Assembly (NCBI GenBank): GCA_965369635.1
Contig: CBDURC010000038.1
Span: 1 to 16,356, forward strand
Origin: UBA3071 sp965369635
Lineage (GTDB): Bacteria > Chloroflexota > Anaerolineae > UBA3071
Direction of reading: 5' to 3'
DNA length: 16,356 nt
The notes below the pieces were generated by a model. It did not search any database, was not told the DNA's origin, and saw only the letters and a program-made list of their open reading frames with translations. The translations under genes were made by a program, and so were the position numbers. The number at the start of each line of letters is the position of its first letter. Position 1 is the first letter of the stretch. Shown here one piece after another: positions 1 through 6,619 of this stretch.

Positions 1-926
1 GCATCACACAGGGGACCGGTCATCCGCTCAAGGATAGAAGTCCTCAGCAGGAATTCTTGGATGTCGCTGGATTGCCGATCGAGGACCTCCTCCACCAGGT
101 AGTCCAAGATGAAACGGTGGGTGCCGCTGAAGGCCTTGATGAACCCCGATACGTCCTTTCGCCCTCGCATGGAGAGGGCGGCCAATTGCAAGCCCGCGAT
201 CCAGCCCTCGGTGCGCTCTTCAAGCGCAGCCACGTCTTCCGGCGACAGGTCCAGCTTCATGACCTGGTTCAGGAATGCTGTGGCTTCTTGGGGCGTGAAG
301 CGCAGGTCATCGGCGCGCAGCTCGGTCATTTCTCCGCGCGCTCGATAGCGGGCAAGAGGCCAGGGTGGATCGGCTCGGCCGGAAAGGATCACGTGCATTT
401 GCGGCGGCAGGTTGTCCAGCAAGAAAGCGAACGCATCATTCACCTGCGGAGCGGTAATCACGTGGAAGTCGTCCAGGACGAGGGCCAAGCTAGGTCCTGA
501 GCTGCCAGGCTGAGCCTGTCGAAGCCCTGTCGAAGGGGGGGCTGGGATTGCGGCGATTTCGTTGATCAAGCCAGTTAGGAGCGGTTCGATGGGTGGTGGC
601 TGGGGGGATTGGAGCGCTGCCAGGGCGGCTACTCCTACATCGACGTGAACTGTCTGCAGGGCGGCGACGAAGTAGGCCCAAAACCGCGTCGGGTCATTGT
701 CGCCTTCGTCCAGCGAAACCCAGGCGACGGGCCGCCCACTCGCTGATTCGCTGACTCGCTGACTCGCCCATTCGCTCAACAACGTGGTCTTGCCGAAGCC
801 GGCCGGGGCGGAGATGAGCGTGAGCTTGCGCTGAAGTCCCGCGTTCAACTGTTCGATCAAGCGCGGGCGCGACACCAACTCGGGCCGGACGGGGGGGATA
901 TAGAGTTTGGTTTTCAGGAGGGGCAC
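1..926 (-). CDS. MalT-like ATP-dependent LuxR-family transcriptional regulator, N-terminal part (runs off the left edge)
   Basis: The frame is open without a stop from a GTG at 926 to the window edge and gives 308 residues. It begins MPLLKTKLYIPPVRPELVSR, the usual opening of large MalT-type STAND regulators. A Walker A motif APAGFGKTT lies at residues 40-48, the SLDEGDNDPTRF segment at 71-82 and a Walker B-like LVLDDFH at 149-155. The following SGRADPPWPLARYRARGEM and TEGWIAGLQLAALSM segments also fit the family. The C-terminal helical repeats and LuxR DNA-binding domain would lie beyond base 1. Members of this family bind an effector and ATP, oligomerise and activate transcription; the effector here is unknown. 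The start has no convincing Shine-Dalgarno sequence, but a GATAAT box ends four bases upstream, so the mRNA may be leaderless. Two repeat-derived stretches (residues about 51-64 and 130-146) lie in the frame. Standard ATG-only gene calling would miss this gene. Confidence 0.88.
   Translation of the reverse strand, partial: MPLLKTKLYIPPVRPELVSRPRLIEQLNAGLQRKLTLISAPAGFGKTTLLSEWASQRVSESASGRPVAWVSLDEGDNDPTRFWAYFVAALQTVHVDVGVAALAALQSPQPPPIEPLLTGLINEIAAIPAPPSTGLRQAQPGSSGPSLALVLDDFHVITAPQVNDAFAFLLDNLPPQMHVILSGRADPPWPLARYRARGEMTELRADDLRFTPQEATAFLNQVMKLDLSPEDVAALEERTEGWIAGLQLAALSMRGRKDVSGFIKAFSGTHRFILDYLVEEVLDRQSSDIQEFLLRTSILERMTGPLCD
507..538. repeat. Tandem 11-mer (S)CCTGTCGAAG inside the luxR-type gene
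   Basis: Two adjacent 11-base units, gcctgtcgaag (514-524) and ccctgtcgaag (525-535), are followed by a G run. The core resembles the dispersed motif CCTGAGCCTGTCGAAGGG that I recall from several bacterial genomes. It encodes part of residues 130-146 (Pro, Ser, Gly, Gln-rich), which sit between a conserved helix and the Walker B strand and look like extra sequence. Confidence 0.6.
737..776. repeat. Five tandem degenerate octamers inside the luxR-type gene
   Basis: Five consecutive 8-base units are cactcgct, gattcgct, gactcgct, gactcgcc and cattcgct. They encode residues about 51-64 of the regulator, just after the Walker A motif, in a stretch rich in Ser, Gln and Arg between conserved blocks. 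The frame stays open. Confidence 0.75.
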
Positions 927-930
927 GGTA

Positions 931-960
931 ATTATCCTGCCTGGCAAGGTCTTGCACCAA
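931..960 (-). promoter_or_regulatory. Candidate promoter of the luxR-type gene, placing transcription start at or near its GTG
   Basis: On the minus strand a TTGGTG hexamer (955-960) and a GATAAT hexamer (931-936) are separated by 18 bases. The -10 box ends four bases before the GTG at 924-926, so transcription would begin within or next to the start codon. This is inferred from consensus alone. Confidence 0.4.
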
Positions 961-999
961 CATTTACATCCTGAACCGGGCGACTCCAATGCCATAAGC

Positions 1000-2322
1000 T
1001 TACCACATTTTCCCCCTACTCCCAAACGGCTCAGTTACCCTTCCCCGCTTGATGACCGTCCCCACGAGATTGGTGCCAAAGCGGTAGCCCAGGTGACGAT
1101 AGTCGGGCACGTCCAGGATGATGACGTCGGCCCACTTGCCCACCTCCAGGCTCCCTGTCTTTTTCCCCAATCCGGTGGCGCAGGCCGCGTTCAGCGTGGC
1201 TGCCGTGATGGCCTCGGCCGGCGTCAGATGCATGTAGCGGCAGGCCAGGGCGATGATGAATTGCATGGATTCGCACCAGCAGGTACCGGGGTTGAGGTCG
1301 GTGGCCAGCGCCAGCGCACCGCCTGCCTCGATGATGGCCCGCGCTGGCGTGTACTGGCGATGTCCCAGTCCGAAGGGGGTGCCCGGCAGCGCTACAGCGA
1401 TGGTGTCTGATTGGGCCAGCAACTCGATCTCCTCCGTCGGTGTGCAGACCAGGTGGTCGGCCGAGATTGCGCCCAGTTCTACCGCCAGCCGCGTGCCGCC
1501 CAGCGGCTTGAATTCGTCCACGTGGATCTTCAGCCCGAAGCCCAGGTGCTTGGCCGCCTCCAGCACGCGCCGCGACTGAGCCAGGTCGAAGGCGCCATCT
1601 TCGCAGAACACGTCGCAGAAGATGGGGAGTGGGGTATGGGGGTATGGGAGTGAGGCATGTTCCCCTGACGCATAACCCTTAACCCTTTCCGCCACCGCGG
1701 GGAGCATCGTGCTGACCACGAGATCAACGTATTCGCCGGCGCGGCGTATGTATTCCGCTGGCACCGCGTGCGCACCGAGGAACGTGGGCACGAGGTCTAC
1801 GGGATGCGTAGCATCGAGTTGGCGGATGGCGTCCAGTTGCTTGAGTTCGGTCGCCAGTTCTAGCCCGTAGCCGGTCTTCACCTCGGCAGTGGTGGTGCCG
1901 TGGGCCAGCATGCGGTCGAGGCGGGCGCGGCTCTGGGTCACTAGTTCGCTTAGTGAGGCAGCGCGGGTCGCCCGCACGGTGGACATGATGCCCCCGCCAG
2001 CGGCCATGATCTCCATGTAGGACGCGCCAGCCACCCGCTGCTCGAACTCCCCCGACCTCTGCCCCGCCCACACGAGATGCGTGTGCGGATCCACGAAGCC
2101 AGGCAAAACAACCTTGCCACAGGCGTCGAGGATCCGCTCGGCCGTGAAGTCAGCCAGCACCTCCGCGGTCGGCCCCACGGCAACGATGCGTCCTTCCTGT
2201 ACCGCCAGCGCGCCATCCTTGATGATGCCCAGGTCAGCCAGGGCTTCGCCGCGCTTGGGGCCGTGCCCGCCGGGGATAGTGAGCAGTTGGGCAGCGTGAA
2301 TGATGATGAGATCCGTTTGCAT
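1000..2322 (-). CDS. hutI: Imidazolonepropionase (histidine degradation)
   Basis: This 440-residue metal-dependent amidohydrolase hydrolyses 4-imidazolone-5-propionate to N-formimino-L-glutamate, the third step of histidine breakdown, in the cytoplasm. The metal ligands expected for the family are visible: His80 and His82 in FVDPHTHLVW, His267 in KIHVDEF and Asp342 in LATDLNPG. Arg89, Tyr152 (KTGYGLE) and His185 (FLGAHAVP) match substrate-site positions. The ATG is preceded by AGGGA at six-base spacing. About 20 residues (213-233) between the MLPAVAE helix and FCDVFCE have no counterpart in the HutI proteins I know; they are encoded by a short-repeat patch. No other hut gene is in the window. 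The luxR-type regulator follows 73 bases downstream in the same direction. Confidence 0.95.
   Translation of the reverse strand: MQTDLIIIHAAQLLTIPGGHGPKRGEALADLGIIKDGALAVQEGRIVAVGPTAEVLADFTAERILDACGKVVLPGFVDPHTHLVWAGQRSGEFEQRVAGASYMEIMAAGGGIMSTVRATRAASLSELVTQSRARLDRMLAHGTTTAEVKTGYGLELATELKQLDAIRQLDATHPVDLVPTFLGAHAVPAEYIRRAGEYVDLVVSTMLPAVAERVKGYASGEHASLPYPHTPLPIFCDVFCEDGAFDLAQSRRVLEAAKHLGFGLKIHVDEFKPLGGTRLAVELGAISADHLVCTPTEEIELLAQSDTIAVALPGTPFGLGHRQYTPARAIIEAGGALALATDLNPGTCWCESMQFIIALACRYMHLTPAEAITAATLNAACATGLGKKTGSLEVGKWADVIILDVPDYRHLGYRFGTNLVGTVIKRGRVTEPFGSRGKMW
1622..1690. repeat. Degenerate heptamer repeat patch inside hutI
   Basis: The plus strand shows short G-rich units of about seven bases (ggggagt, ggggtat, gggggtat, gggagt, gaggcat), followed by a pair of AACCCTT-like units. 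The patch is in frame and yields residues 213-233 of HutI, a Pro/His/Tyr-rich stretch ending PYPHTPLP. Composition and periodicity differ from the surrounding coding sequence. Confidence 0.7.
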
Positions 2323-2421
2323 GATCTTTCCCTGTTTGGGCTAAGCGTGATACATCTTTCGAAGGGGGAAGACGGGGATGAGAAACGTACACGAGGGAGA
2401 GCTCGGCGAAGAGGGGTGATG

Positions 2422-2724
2422 CTAAAACGAAACCTCGTAGTTCGCCTTCAAGAACTCCATAACGCTTCTGAAGACATCTCTTGCTTTTGACAAGGCTTCT
2501 CTGGCGTCTTCCTGGTTGTATTGCTGCGAGGGAATCCAGATTGGTAGGTCGGCTCTTCCAAAGAAGGGGTATTCCGTCTTCAGTCCTACTCTCTCCAGTG
2601 ATGCGGCAATCCTCCCAAGCCTATGAGCCTCGGGGAAATCCGGATGATAAGCGGTCACGAAGTCAGCCGAGACAACGTGCTGCGAGGTAATGATGATGTC
2701 TCTCAAAGCCAGGGCGGCTTTCAA
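2422..2724 (-). CDS. HEPN-domain protein lacking the first helix (possibly a degraded gene)
   Basis: A 100-residue frame starts at a TTG (2724). Similarity to the HEPN fold is seen in AVEKTLKAALALRD (upstream bases plus the first residues) and in the C-terminal stretch YNQEDAREALSKARDVFRSV followed by MEFLK. The usual first helix (a WLxxAxxDLxxA type of motif, about 30 residues) is absent. The reading frame is open back to the stop codon of the upstream nucleotidyltransferase gene, which is in the same frame, and the HEPN-like sequence begins directly after that stop. No R-x4-6-H ribonuclease motif is present, so catalytic toxin activity is unlikely. Together with its neighbour it would form an MNT/HEPN toxin-antitoxin-type pair. 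It may be a non-catalytic partner or a remnant left by a deletion. The TTG start is weakly supported by GAGAAG just upstream. Confidence 0.6.
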   Translation of the reverse strand: MKAALALRDIIITSQHVVSADFVTAYHPDFPEAHRLGRIAASLERVGLKTEYPFFGRADLPIWIPSQQYNQEDAREALSKARDVFRSVMEFLKANYEVSF

Positions 2725-2757
2725 CGTCTTCTCAACAGCATGCTGCGAGCGATGTCC

Positions 2758-3198
2758 TTATGCCTCAACAAGTTCCGGCACCTCCCATACACGCTCTCTG
2801 AGCTTGCGCGCTCCTCGTTCAGTCATGTTCTGCGTAAATCGAGTAATCTGAGCAGCAAAAAAGCCTTCCGGATCAAAGACACACCGATGAGCATCCCAGA
2901 TCTCCAGCATCAGAGGCGCAATGCTCTCCACTGAGTATCTCACATCGCCAGGGCTGACGAGGATGATCTGAACTGCTTGACCAAGGACTAGACCAAACTC
3001 TTCGATAGCCAGTGCCACAGGGTCTTGCTTGCGCCAGCAGGTGGGAAGGTTGTTTGCCACCACGAGAAGGTCAACATCGGAATGCCAATGGGCAATTCCT
3101 CTGGCATGGGAACCGAAGAGCACAACGGAGACCAGATCGTTGCCAAATCTGCTTTTCAATTCATCTAATACTCGACTCAACGTATCCTCGAAGCGCAT
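2758..3198 (-). CDS. MNT-type minimal nucleotidyltransferase (partner of HEPN)
   Basis: This 146-residue protein has the nucleotidyltransferase signature LFGSHARG (residues 28-34) followed by HSDVDLLV with Asp41 and Asp43, the metal-binding pair of the Pol-beta superfamily. A third acidic residue is not obvious in the QAVQIILV strand. In known pairs the MNT protein acts as antitoxin, in some cases by adding AMP to the HEPN toxin; this is family knowledge and not shown here. The C-terminal ERGARKLRERVWEVP segment fits longer MNT proteins. The ATG has an AGAGAGG ribosome-binding site six bases upstream. A good promoter lies at 3263-3291, giving a leader of about 58 bases. The stop codon is followed at once by the HEPN-like frame. 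Confidence 0.85.
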   Translation of the reverse strand: MRFEDTLSRVLDELKSRFGNDLVSVVLFGSHARGIAHWHSDVDLLVVANNLPTCWRKQDPVALAIEEFGLVLGQAVQIILVSPGDVRYSVESIAPLMLEIWDAHRCVFDPEGFFAAQITRFTQNMTERGARKLRERVWEVPELVEA

Positions 3199-3223
3199 TC
3201 CCAGCCTCTCTCCCTACCACATG

Positions 3224-3241
3224 GTGACCAGCGTGATCAGC
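3224..3241. repeat. Tandem 9-mer in the MNT leader
   Basis: The plus strand reads gtgaccagc followed by gtgatcagc, two 9-base units with one mismatch, between the promoter and the ribosome-binding site of the MNT gene. It could be an operator for autoregulation, but nothing else supports this. Confidence 0.35.
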
Positions 3242-3262
3242 CGGAGCGGAGTTCCGTGGGAA

Positions 3263-3291
3263 AGTATACCATAGGTTGGGAAGAAGGACAA
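3263..3291 (-). promoter_or_regulatory. Sigma70-type promoter of the MNT/HEPN genes
   Basis: On the minus strand TTGTCC (3286-3291) and TATACT (3263-3268) are spaced by 17 bases, with a TG one base before the -10 box (extended -10). Transcription would start near 3256. The hexamers and spacing equal those of the promoter at 4994-5022. Confidence 0.65.
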
Positions 3292-3328
3292 GCCAACGAC
3301 ATCTGAGAGATGCTTCGCTCTCTGTCGG

Positions 3329-4246
3329 TCACAGAAGTCCCTGGAGCAGATAGCCCACGATCATCAGCAGGCCCGTGAGCAGGTGCACCTGGATGGTGCC
3401 TGCGTTGGCGGGCACCAGTTGCTGCGAATCGTCGTAGTGGGCGAGCGCCACCCGCACGGCCTTGAAGGCGAGCGGAACGGTCAGCAAGCCGAGGAGTGCC
3501 CAGGGGGTGACGCCATCGAGGAGCACCCCGAGGAGCAGCGACAGGTAGACGGCAAGCATCAGTGCCGCGTAGCCCTGCGAGGCCAGTCGCTTCCCCAGCC
3601 GCACCACCAGGTGGCGCCGGCCCACCGCACCGTCGGCGGCCGCATCCTGGAACTCGTTGATGTACAGCACAGCGGCGATGAGCAGCGCCACGGGCAGCGA
3701 GGCTAGCACCGGTTCCCATGAGAAACGTCCTGTCTGCACGGTGTATGCGCCCAGCGTCATCAGCACGCCGAAGTTAAGTCCGATGAACAGCTCCCCCACA
3801 CCAATGGCGGAGAGGGAGAAACCTGGGGTGACGTAGAAGACGGCCGAGAAGATGCCGACGGCCCCGATCAGCAGGATGGCCCAGCCGCGCACGCTGGTCA
3901 GATAGAGCCCCACCACGCTCCCCGAGGCCAGACAGAGCACCGACGCGGTCAGTATCTGCCGCGGAGTCAGCAGTCCCTCTTGGATCATCCGGCTGCCGCC
4001 GGTGAAGGGGCGGACGAATTCCACGTTGACGGCATCCGTACCCCGCAGGTGGTCCATGTAGTCGTTGATCATGTTGGCTCCGGCGTGCAACAGCAGCCCG
4101 CCCAGCAGTGTCAGGAAGAACAGTCCCCAATGGAAGGGTTCTCCCCGCGCCCAGGCGATGGCTGAGCCCAGCAGGATGGGCACGATGGTGGCGGTGAAGA
4201 ACGGCGCACGAGTCGCAGCTATCCAGAGTCTAAGGCGATCATTCAT
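3329..4246 (-). CDS. menA: UbiA-family prenyltransferase, probably 1,4-dihydroxy-2-naphthoate prenyltransferase (MenA-like)
   Basis: This 305-residue integral membrane protein has about eight or nine hydrophobic segments. It carries both Asp-rich prenyl-diphosphate motifs of the UbiA superfamily: NDYMD with GTD at residues 61-71, and NEFQDAAAD at 197-205 followed by HLVVRLGKR. The second motif resembles MenA (NNxRDxxxD...LxVRLG) more than UbiA. MenA attaches the isoprenoid tail to the naphthoate ring in menaquinone synthesis. The neighbouring ubiX gene 94 bases upstream means a futalosine-pathway prenyltransferase (MqnP) or another aromatic prenyltransferase cannot be excluded. The ATG at 4246 has AAGGAG upstream. 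No convincing promoter was found in the 94-base gap, so transcription may come from ubiX. Confidence 0.82.
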   Translation of the reverse strand: MNDRLRLWIAATRAPFFTATIVPILLGSAIAWARGEPFHWGLFFLTLLGGLLLHAGANMINDYMDHLRGTDAVNVEFVRPFTGGSRMIQEGLLTPRQILTASVLCLASGSVVGLYLTSVRGWAILLIGAVGIFSAVFYVTPGFSLSAIGVGELFIGLNFGVLMTLGAYTVQTGRFSWEPVLASLPVALLIAAVLYINEFQDAAADGAVGRRHLVVRLGKRLASQGYAALMLAVYLSLLLGVLLDGVTPWALLGLLTVPLAFKAVRVALAHYDDSQQLVPANAGTIQVHLLTGLLMIVGYLLQGLL

Positions 4247-4272
4247 TCAGTGGTCTCCTTCGTATAGTCTAC

Positions 4273-4286
4273 TGGCCGAACGGCCA
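4273..4286. repeat. Perfect short palindrome upstream of menA
   Basis: TGGCCG and CGGCCA flank a two-base centre in the ubiX-menA gap. It could be a regulator site or a small hairpin with a GAAC loop. Function is unknown. Confidence 0.3.
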
Positions 4287-4340
4287 ATTCCAAATGACTA
4301 AACCCGGGCCGGGGCACAGGCGTGGATGCGCTCCAGGAGA

Positions 4341-4937
4341 TCATCTCCCATCGCCCAGCCCTGTCCAGCGGAAGTAGAGCTCGTTCTCGACCCCCAGCCG
4401 CGCCAGGACGCGACCCACGGTGCCGTCCACGATATCGTCCACTGTCTGCGGGCGGCCGTAGAGGGCGGGGACTGGTGGGAAGACAACACCGCCCATTTCC
4501 GCCACCTGCTGCATCAGCCGCAGATGCCCCAGATGCAGCGGCGTCTCCCGTACCACGAGCAACAGCGGCCGCCCTTCCTTCAGCGTGACGTCGGCGGCGC
4601 GGGCCATCAGATTGGCGGCATAGCTATGCGCCACCGCCGAGAGGGTCTTGATGCTACAGGGGATGATGACCATGCCCAGCGTGCGGAAACTACCGCTGGC
4701 GATGGCCGCGCCCATCTCGTCGGGCGCGTAGACGACGTCGGCCAGGTCCTCCACCGCTGCTGGCTGCCAGTCGGTCTCTTGCTGCATGATGACCCGCGCC
4801 GGTTCGCTCAGCAGCAGATGGGTTTGCACGTCCGGCATGGCGTGTAACACCTGCAGGAGACGGATGCCATAGATCGTCCCGCTGGCCCCGGAGATGCCCA
4901 CCACGAGTCGGCGGGGAACCGTTTTCGTTTCATTCAT
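4341..4937 (-). CDS. ubiX: UbiX flavin prenyltransferase
   Basis: This 198-residue flavoprotein transfers dimethylallyl from its phosphate to FMN, making the prenylated flavin cofactor of UbiD-type decarboxylases. Family marks are GISGASG at residues 14-20, SGSF at 81-84, IIPCSIKTL at 91-99 (usually PCSMKTL), and RPLLLVVRETP at 123-133. A longer version starting at 4964 was rejected: the promoter at 4955-4983 would begin transcription near 4948, downstream of that ATG, while the ATG at 4937 has GAGG at seven-base spacing. No UbiD gene is in the window. The neighbouring menA-like gene points to quinone synthesis, but UbiX may also serve other decarboxylases. Confidence 0.93.
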   Translation of the reverse strand: MNETKTVPRRLVVGISGASGTIYGIRLLQVLHAMPDVQTHLLLSEPARVIMQQETDWQPAAVEDLADVVYAPDEMGAAIASGSFRTLGMVIIPCSIKTLSAVAHSYAANLMARAADVTLKEGRPLLLVVRETPLHLGHLRLMQQVAEMGGVVFPPVPALYGRPQTVDDIVDGTVGRVLARLGVENELYFRWTGLGDGR

Positions 4938-4954
4938 GTGACAACCTCGAGCTA

Positions 4955-4983
4955 ATCCTACCATCAGCAGGCTCTCTTGTCAA
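4955..4983 (-). promoter_or_regulatory. Sigma70-type promoter of ubiX
   Basis: The minus strand has a perfect TTGACA (4978-4983), a 17-base spacer and TAGGAT (4955-4960). Transcription would start near 4948 and leave a leader of roughly 11 bases with the GAGG ribosome-binding site. Confidence 0.65.
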
Positions 4984-4993
4984 ACCCTATGAT

Positions 4994-5022
4994 TTGTCCG
5001 AAAGAAGAAGGGGTGCTATACT
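4994..5022 (+). promoter_or_regulatory. Sigma70-type extended -10 promoter of the glycosyltransferase gene
   Basis: TTGTCC (4994-4999), a 17-base spacer and TATACT (5017-5022), with TG one base before the -10 box. Transcription would start near 5029, which rules out the TTG at 5029 as an ordinary start codon and favours the GTG at 5062. Confidence 0.7.
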
Positions 5023-5061
5023 CATGCCTTGCTATCAGCGATTCAAGGAGGCAACCAGAGC

Positions 5062-6597
5062 GTGACATCGCTCTTCACAGCCGTTTACGTCATTACAGCG
5101 CTATTCCTGGCACTCTACGGTGCTAATGCCCTGTTGCTGACACTGGTCTATTGGCGGGTGCGGCAGCGGCAGCCAGTCGAGCCGACTCTCACCAGCGCGC
5201 CCCGGGTCACGGTACAGCTCCCGATCTACAATGAGATGTACGTGGTGGAGCGGCTGATCGGCGCGGTGGCCCAACTCGACTATCCTCCTGACCGGTTGCA
5301 GATCCAGATACTGGATGATTCGACGGACGAGACCACGGCCATCGCCCAGACACGGGTGGATCATTATCGCGCCAGGGGAGTGGACGTCGACCTGGTGCGC
5401 CGCCAGGGGCGTGAGGGGTTCAAGGCTGGCGCACTGGCTCACGGCCTCCGCAGTGCCACAGGAGAACTGATTACCATCTTCGACGCCGACTTCGTGCCGC
5501 CGTCCGATTTCCTGCGCCGTACCGTGCCCTACTTCCAGGCCGACTCTCGCCTTGGCTTCCTGCAGACCCGCTGGGGGCATTTGAACGCCGACTACTCGGC
5601 CCTGACCCGAGTTCAGGCCCTGGCTCTCGATGGCCACTTCGCCATCGAGCAGACTGCGCGGCAGAGGGCCGGCTGGTTCATGAACTTCAACGGCACGGCT
5701 GGCCTCTGGCGACGGACTTGCATTGACGATAGTGGGGGCTGGAGCGGAGATACACTTTCCGAGGACCTGGACTTGAGCTATCGAGCGCAGTTGGCTGGCT
5801 GGCGCTGTGCCTACCTGCCACACGTAGTAGCCCCGGCCGAGGTGCCTCCGCAGTTGGCAGCGTTCAAACGGCAGCAGTCTCGCTGGGCCAAGGGTTCCAT
5901 CCAGTGTCTACGGAAGTTGGCAAAGGACGTCTGGCGGGCGCCGCGCTCGCTGACCGCTCGGCTGCAGGCGCTTGTCCACCTGAGTAGCTACCTGGCCCAC
6001 CCGCTGATGGTCTTGATGCTGCTGGCCACGCTGCCGCTGCTGTTGAGCGGAGCCAGGCTGAACTGGCCTCTGGCCTATCTCAGTCTGGCTAGCCTGGGAC
6101 CTCCCATTCTCTACGCCGTGGCACAGAAGGCGCTCTATCCTGACTGGTGGCAGCGCTACGCCCGCATGCCGCTGCTGGTGCTGTTGGGCGGCGGCATCGC
6201 TCTCAACAACAGCGTGGCGGTGCTGCAAGGGCTGCTGGGGCGGGAGAACCGCTTCCATCGCACGCCCAAATTCCGCCTGGAAGGCAGAACTGGCCGTTGG
6301 GAGGGCCAACGCTACGCCTTGAGCCTGGACTGGATAATCCTGGGCGAGGTACTGTTGGCGTTGTATGCTGCGTTGACCATCGCCGTGGCCTGGACGCAGG
6401 GTCACCCCTGGGCCATCCCCTTCCTTTGCCTCTACTTGGGCAGCTTCGGCATGGTAGCGGTGGTTGGCCTGTGGCAATCCATCGCACCGGCGTTCGCCGC
6501 CAGGGCGGCACGGAAAATGGCTTCCGTCGTCGGGCAGACAGCAAGCTCACCGCTGGCAGCGTCCCCATCGGCCGTCTGGCCCGGCGCGAGGCAATGA
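5062..6597 (+). CDS. Membrane processive family-2 glycosyltransferase (cellulose/mannan synthase-like)
   Basis: This 511-residue protein is counted from the GTG at 5062, which has AAGGAGG at 5045-5051; an upstream TTG (5029) coincides with the predicted transcription start and was not used. An N-terminal membrane helix (about residues 5-30) precedes the GT-A catalytic domain. Motifs of processive GT2 enzymes are visible: ILDDSTDE (83-90), the DAD metal site (141-143), FNGTAGLWRR (209-218), SEDLDLSYR (233-241) and QQSRW (271-275). Several C-terminal membrane helices follow. It should polymerise or transfer a sugar from a nucleotide donor at the cytoplasmic membrane, exporting a glucan- or mannan-like product or making a glycolipid. 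Donor and product cannot be read from sequence. The lipoprotein hydrolase gene follows after 22 bases, probably in one operon. Confidence 0.9.
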   Translation: MTSLFTAVYVITALFLALYGANALLLTLVYWRVRQRQPVEPTLTSAPRVTVQLPIYNEMYVVERLIGAVAQLDYPPDRLQIQILDDSTDETTAIAQTRVDHYRARGVDVDLVRRQGREGFKAGALAHGLRSATGELITIFDADFVPPSDFLRRTVPYFQADSRLGFLQTRWGHLNADYSALTRVQALALDGHFAIEQTARQRAGWFMNFNGTAGLWRRTCIDDSGGWSGDTLSEDLDLSYRAQLAGWRCAYLPHVVAPAEVPPQLAAFKRQQSRWAKGSIQCLRKLAKDVWRAPRSLTARLQALVHLSSYLAHPLMVLMLLATLPLLLSGARLNWPLAYLSLASLGPPILYAVAQKALYPDWWQRYARMPLLVLLGGGIALNNSVAVLQGLLGRENRFHRTPKFRLEGRTGRWEGQRYALSLDWIILGEVLLALYAALTIAVAWTQGHPWAIPFLCLYLGSFGMVAVVGLWQSIAPAFAARAARKMASVVGQTASSPLAASPSAVWPGARQ

Positions 6598-6619
6598 TAT
6601 CCTCTTTCCGTGGCCAGTC

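Noticed and set aside
737..776. CRISPR array
   Set aside because: Units are 8 bases, adjacent and degenerate, without spacers; the other repeat patches are likewise spacer-free.
907..1410. A 167-codon plus-strand frame
   Set aside because: It overlaps hutI and the luxR-type start region in antisense and looks non-protein-like.
3306..3325. Terminator after menA
   Set aside because: Only a five-base stem with an eight-base loop and no U run was found, too weak to report.
5101..5823. A 240-codon open frame on the minus strand
   Set aside because: It is the antisense of the glycosyltransferase catalytic domain, whose motifs are all present on the plus strand.
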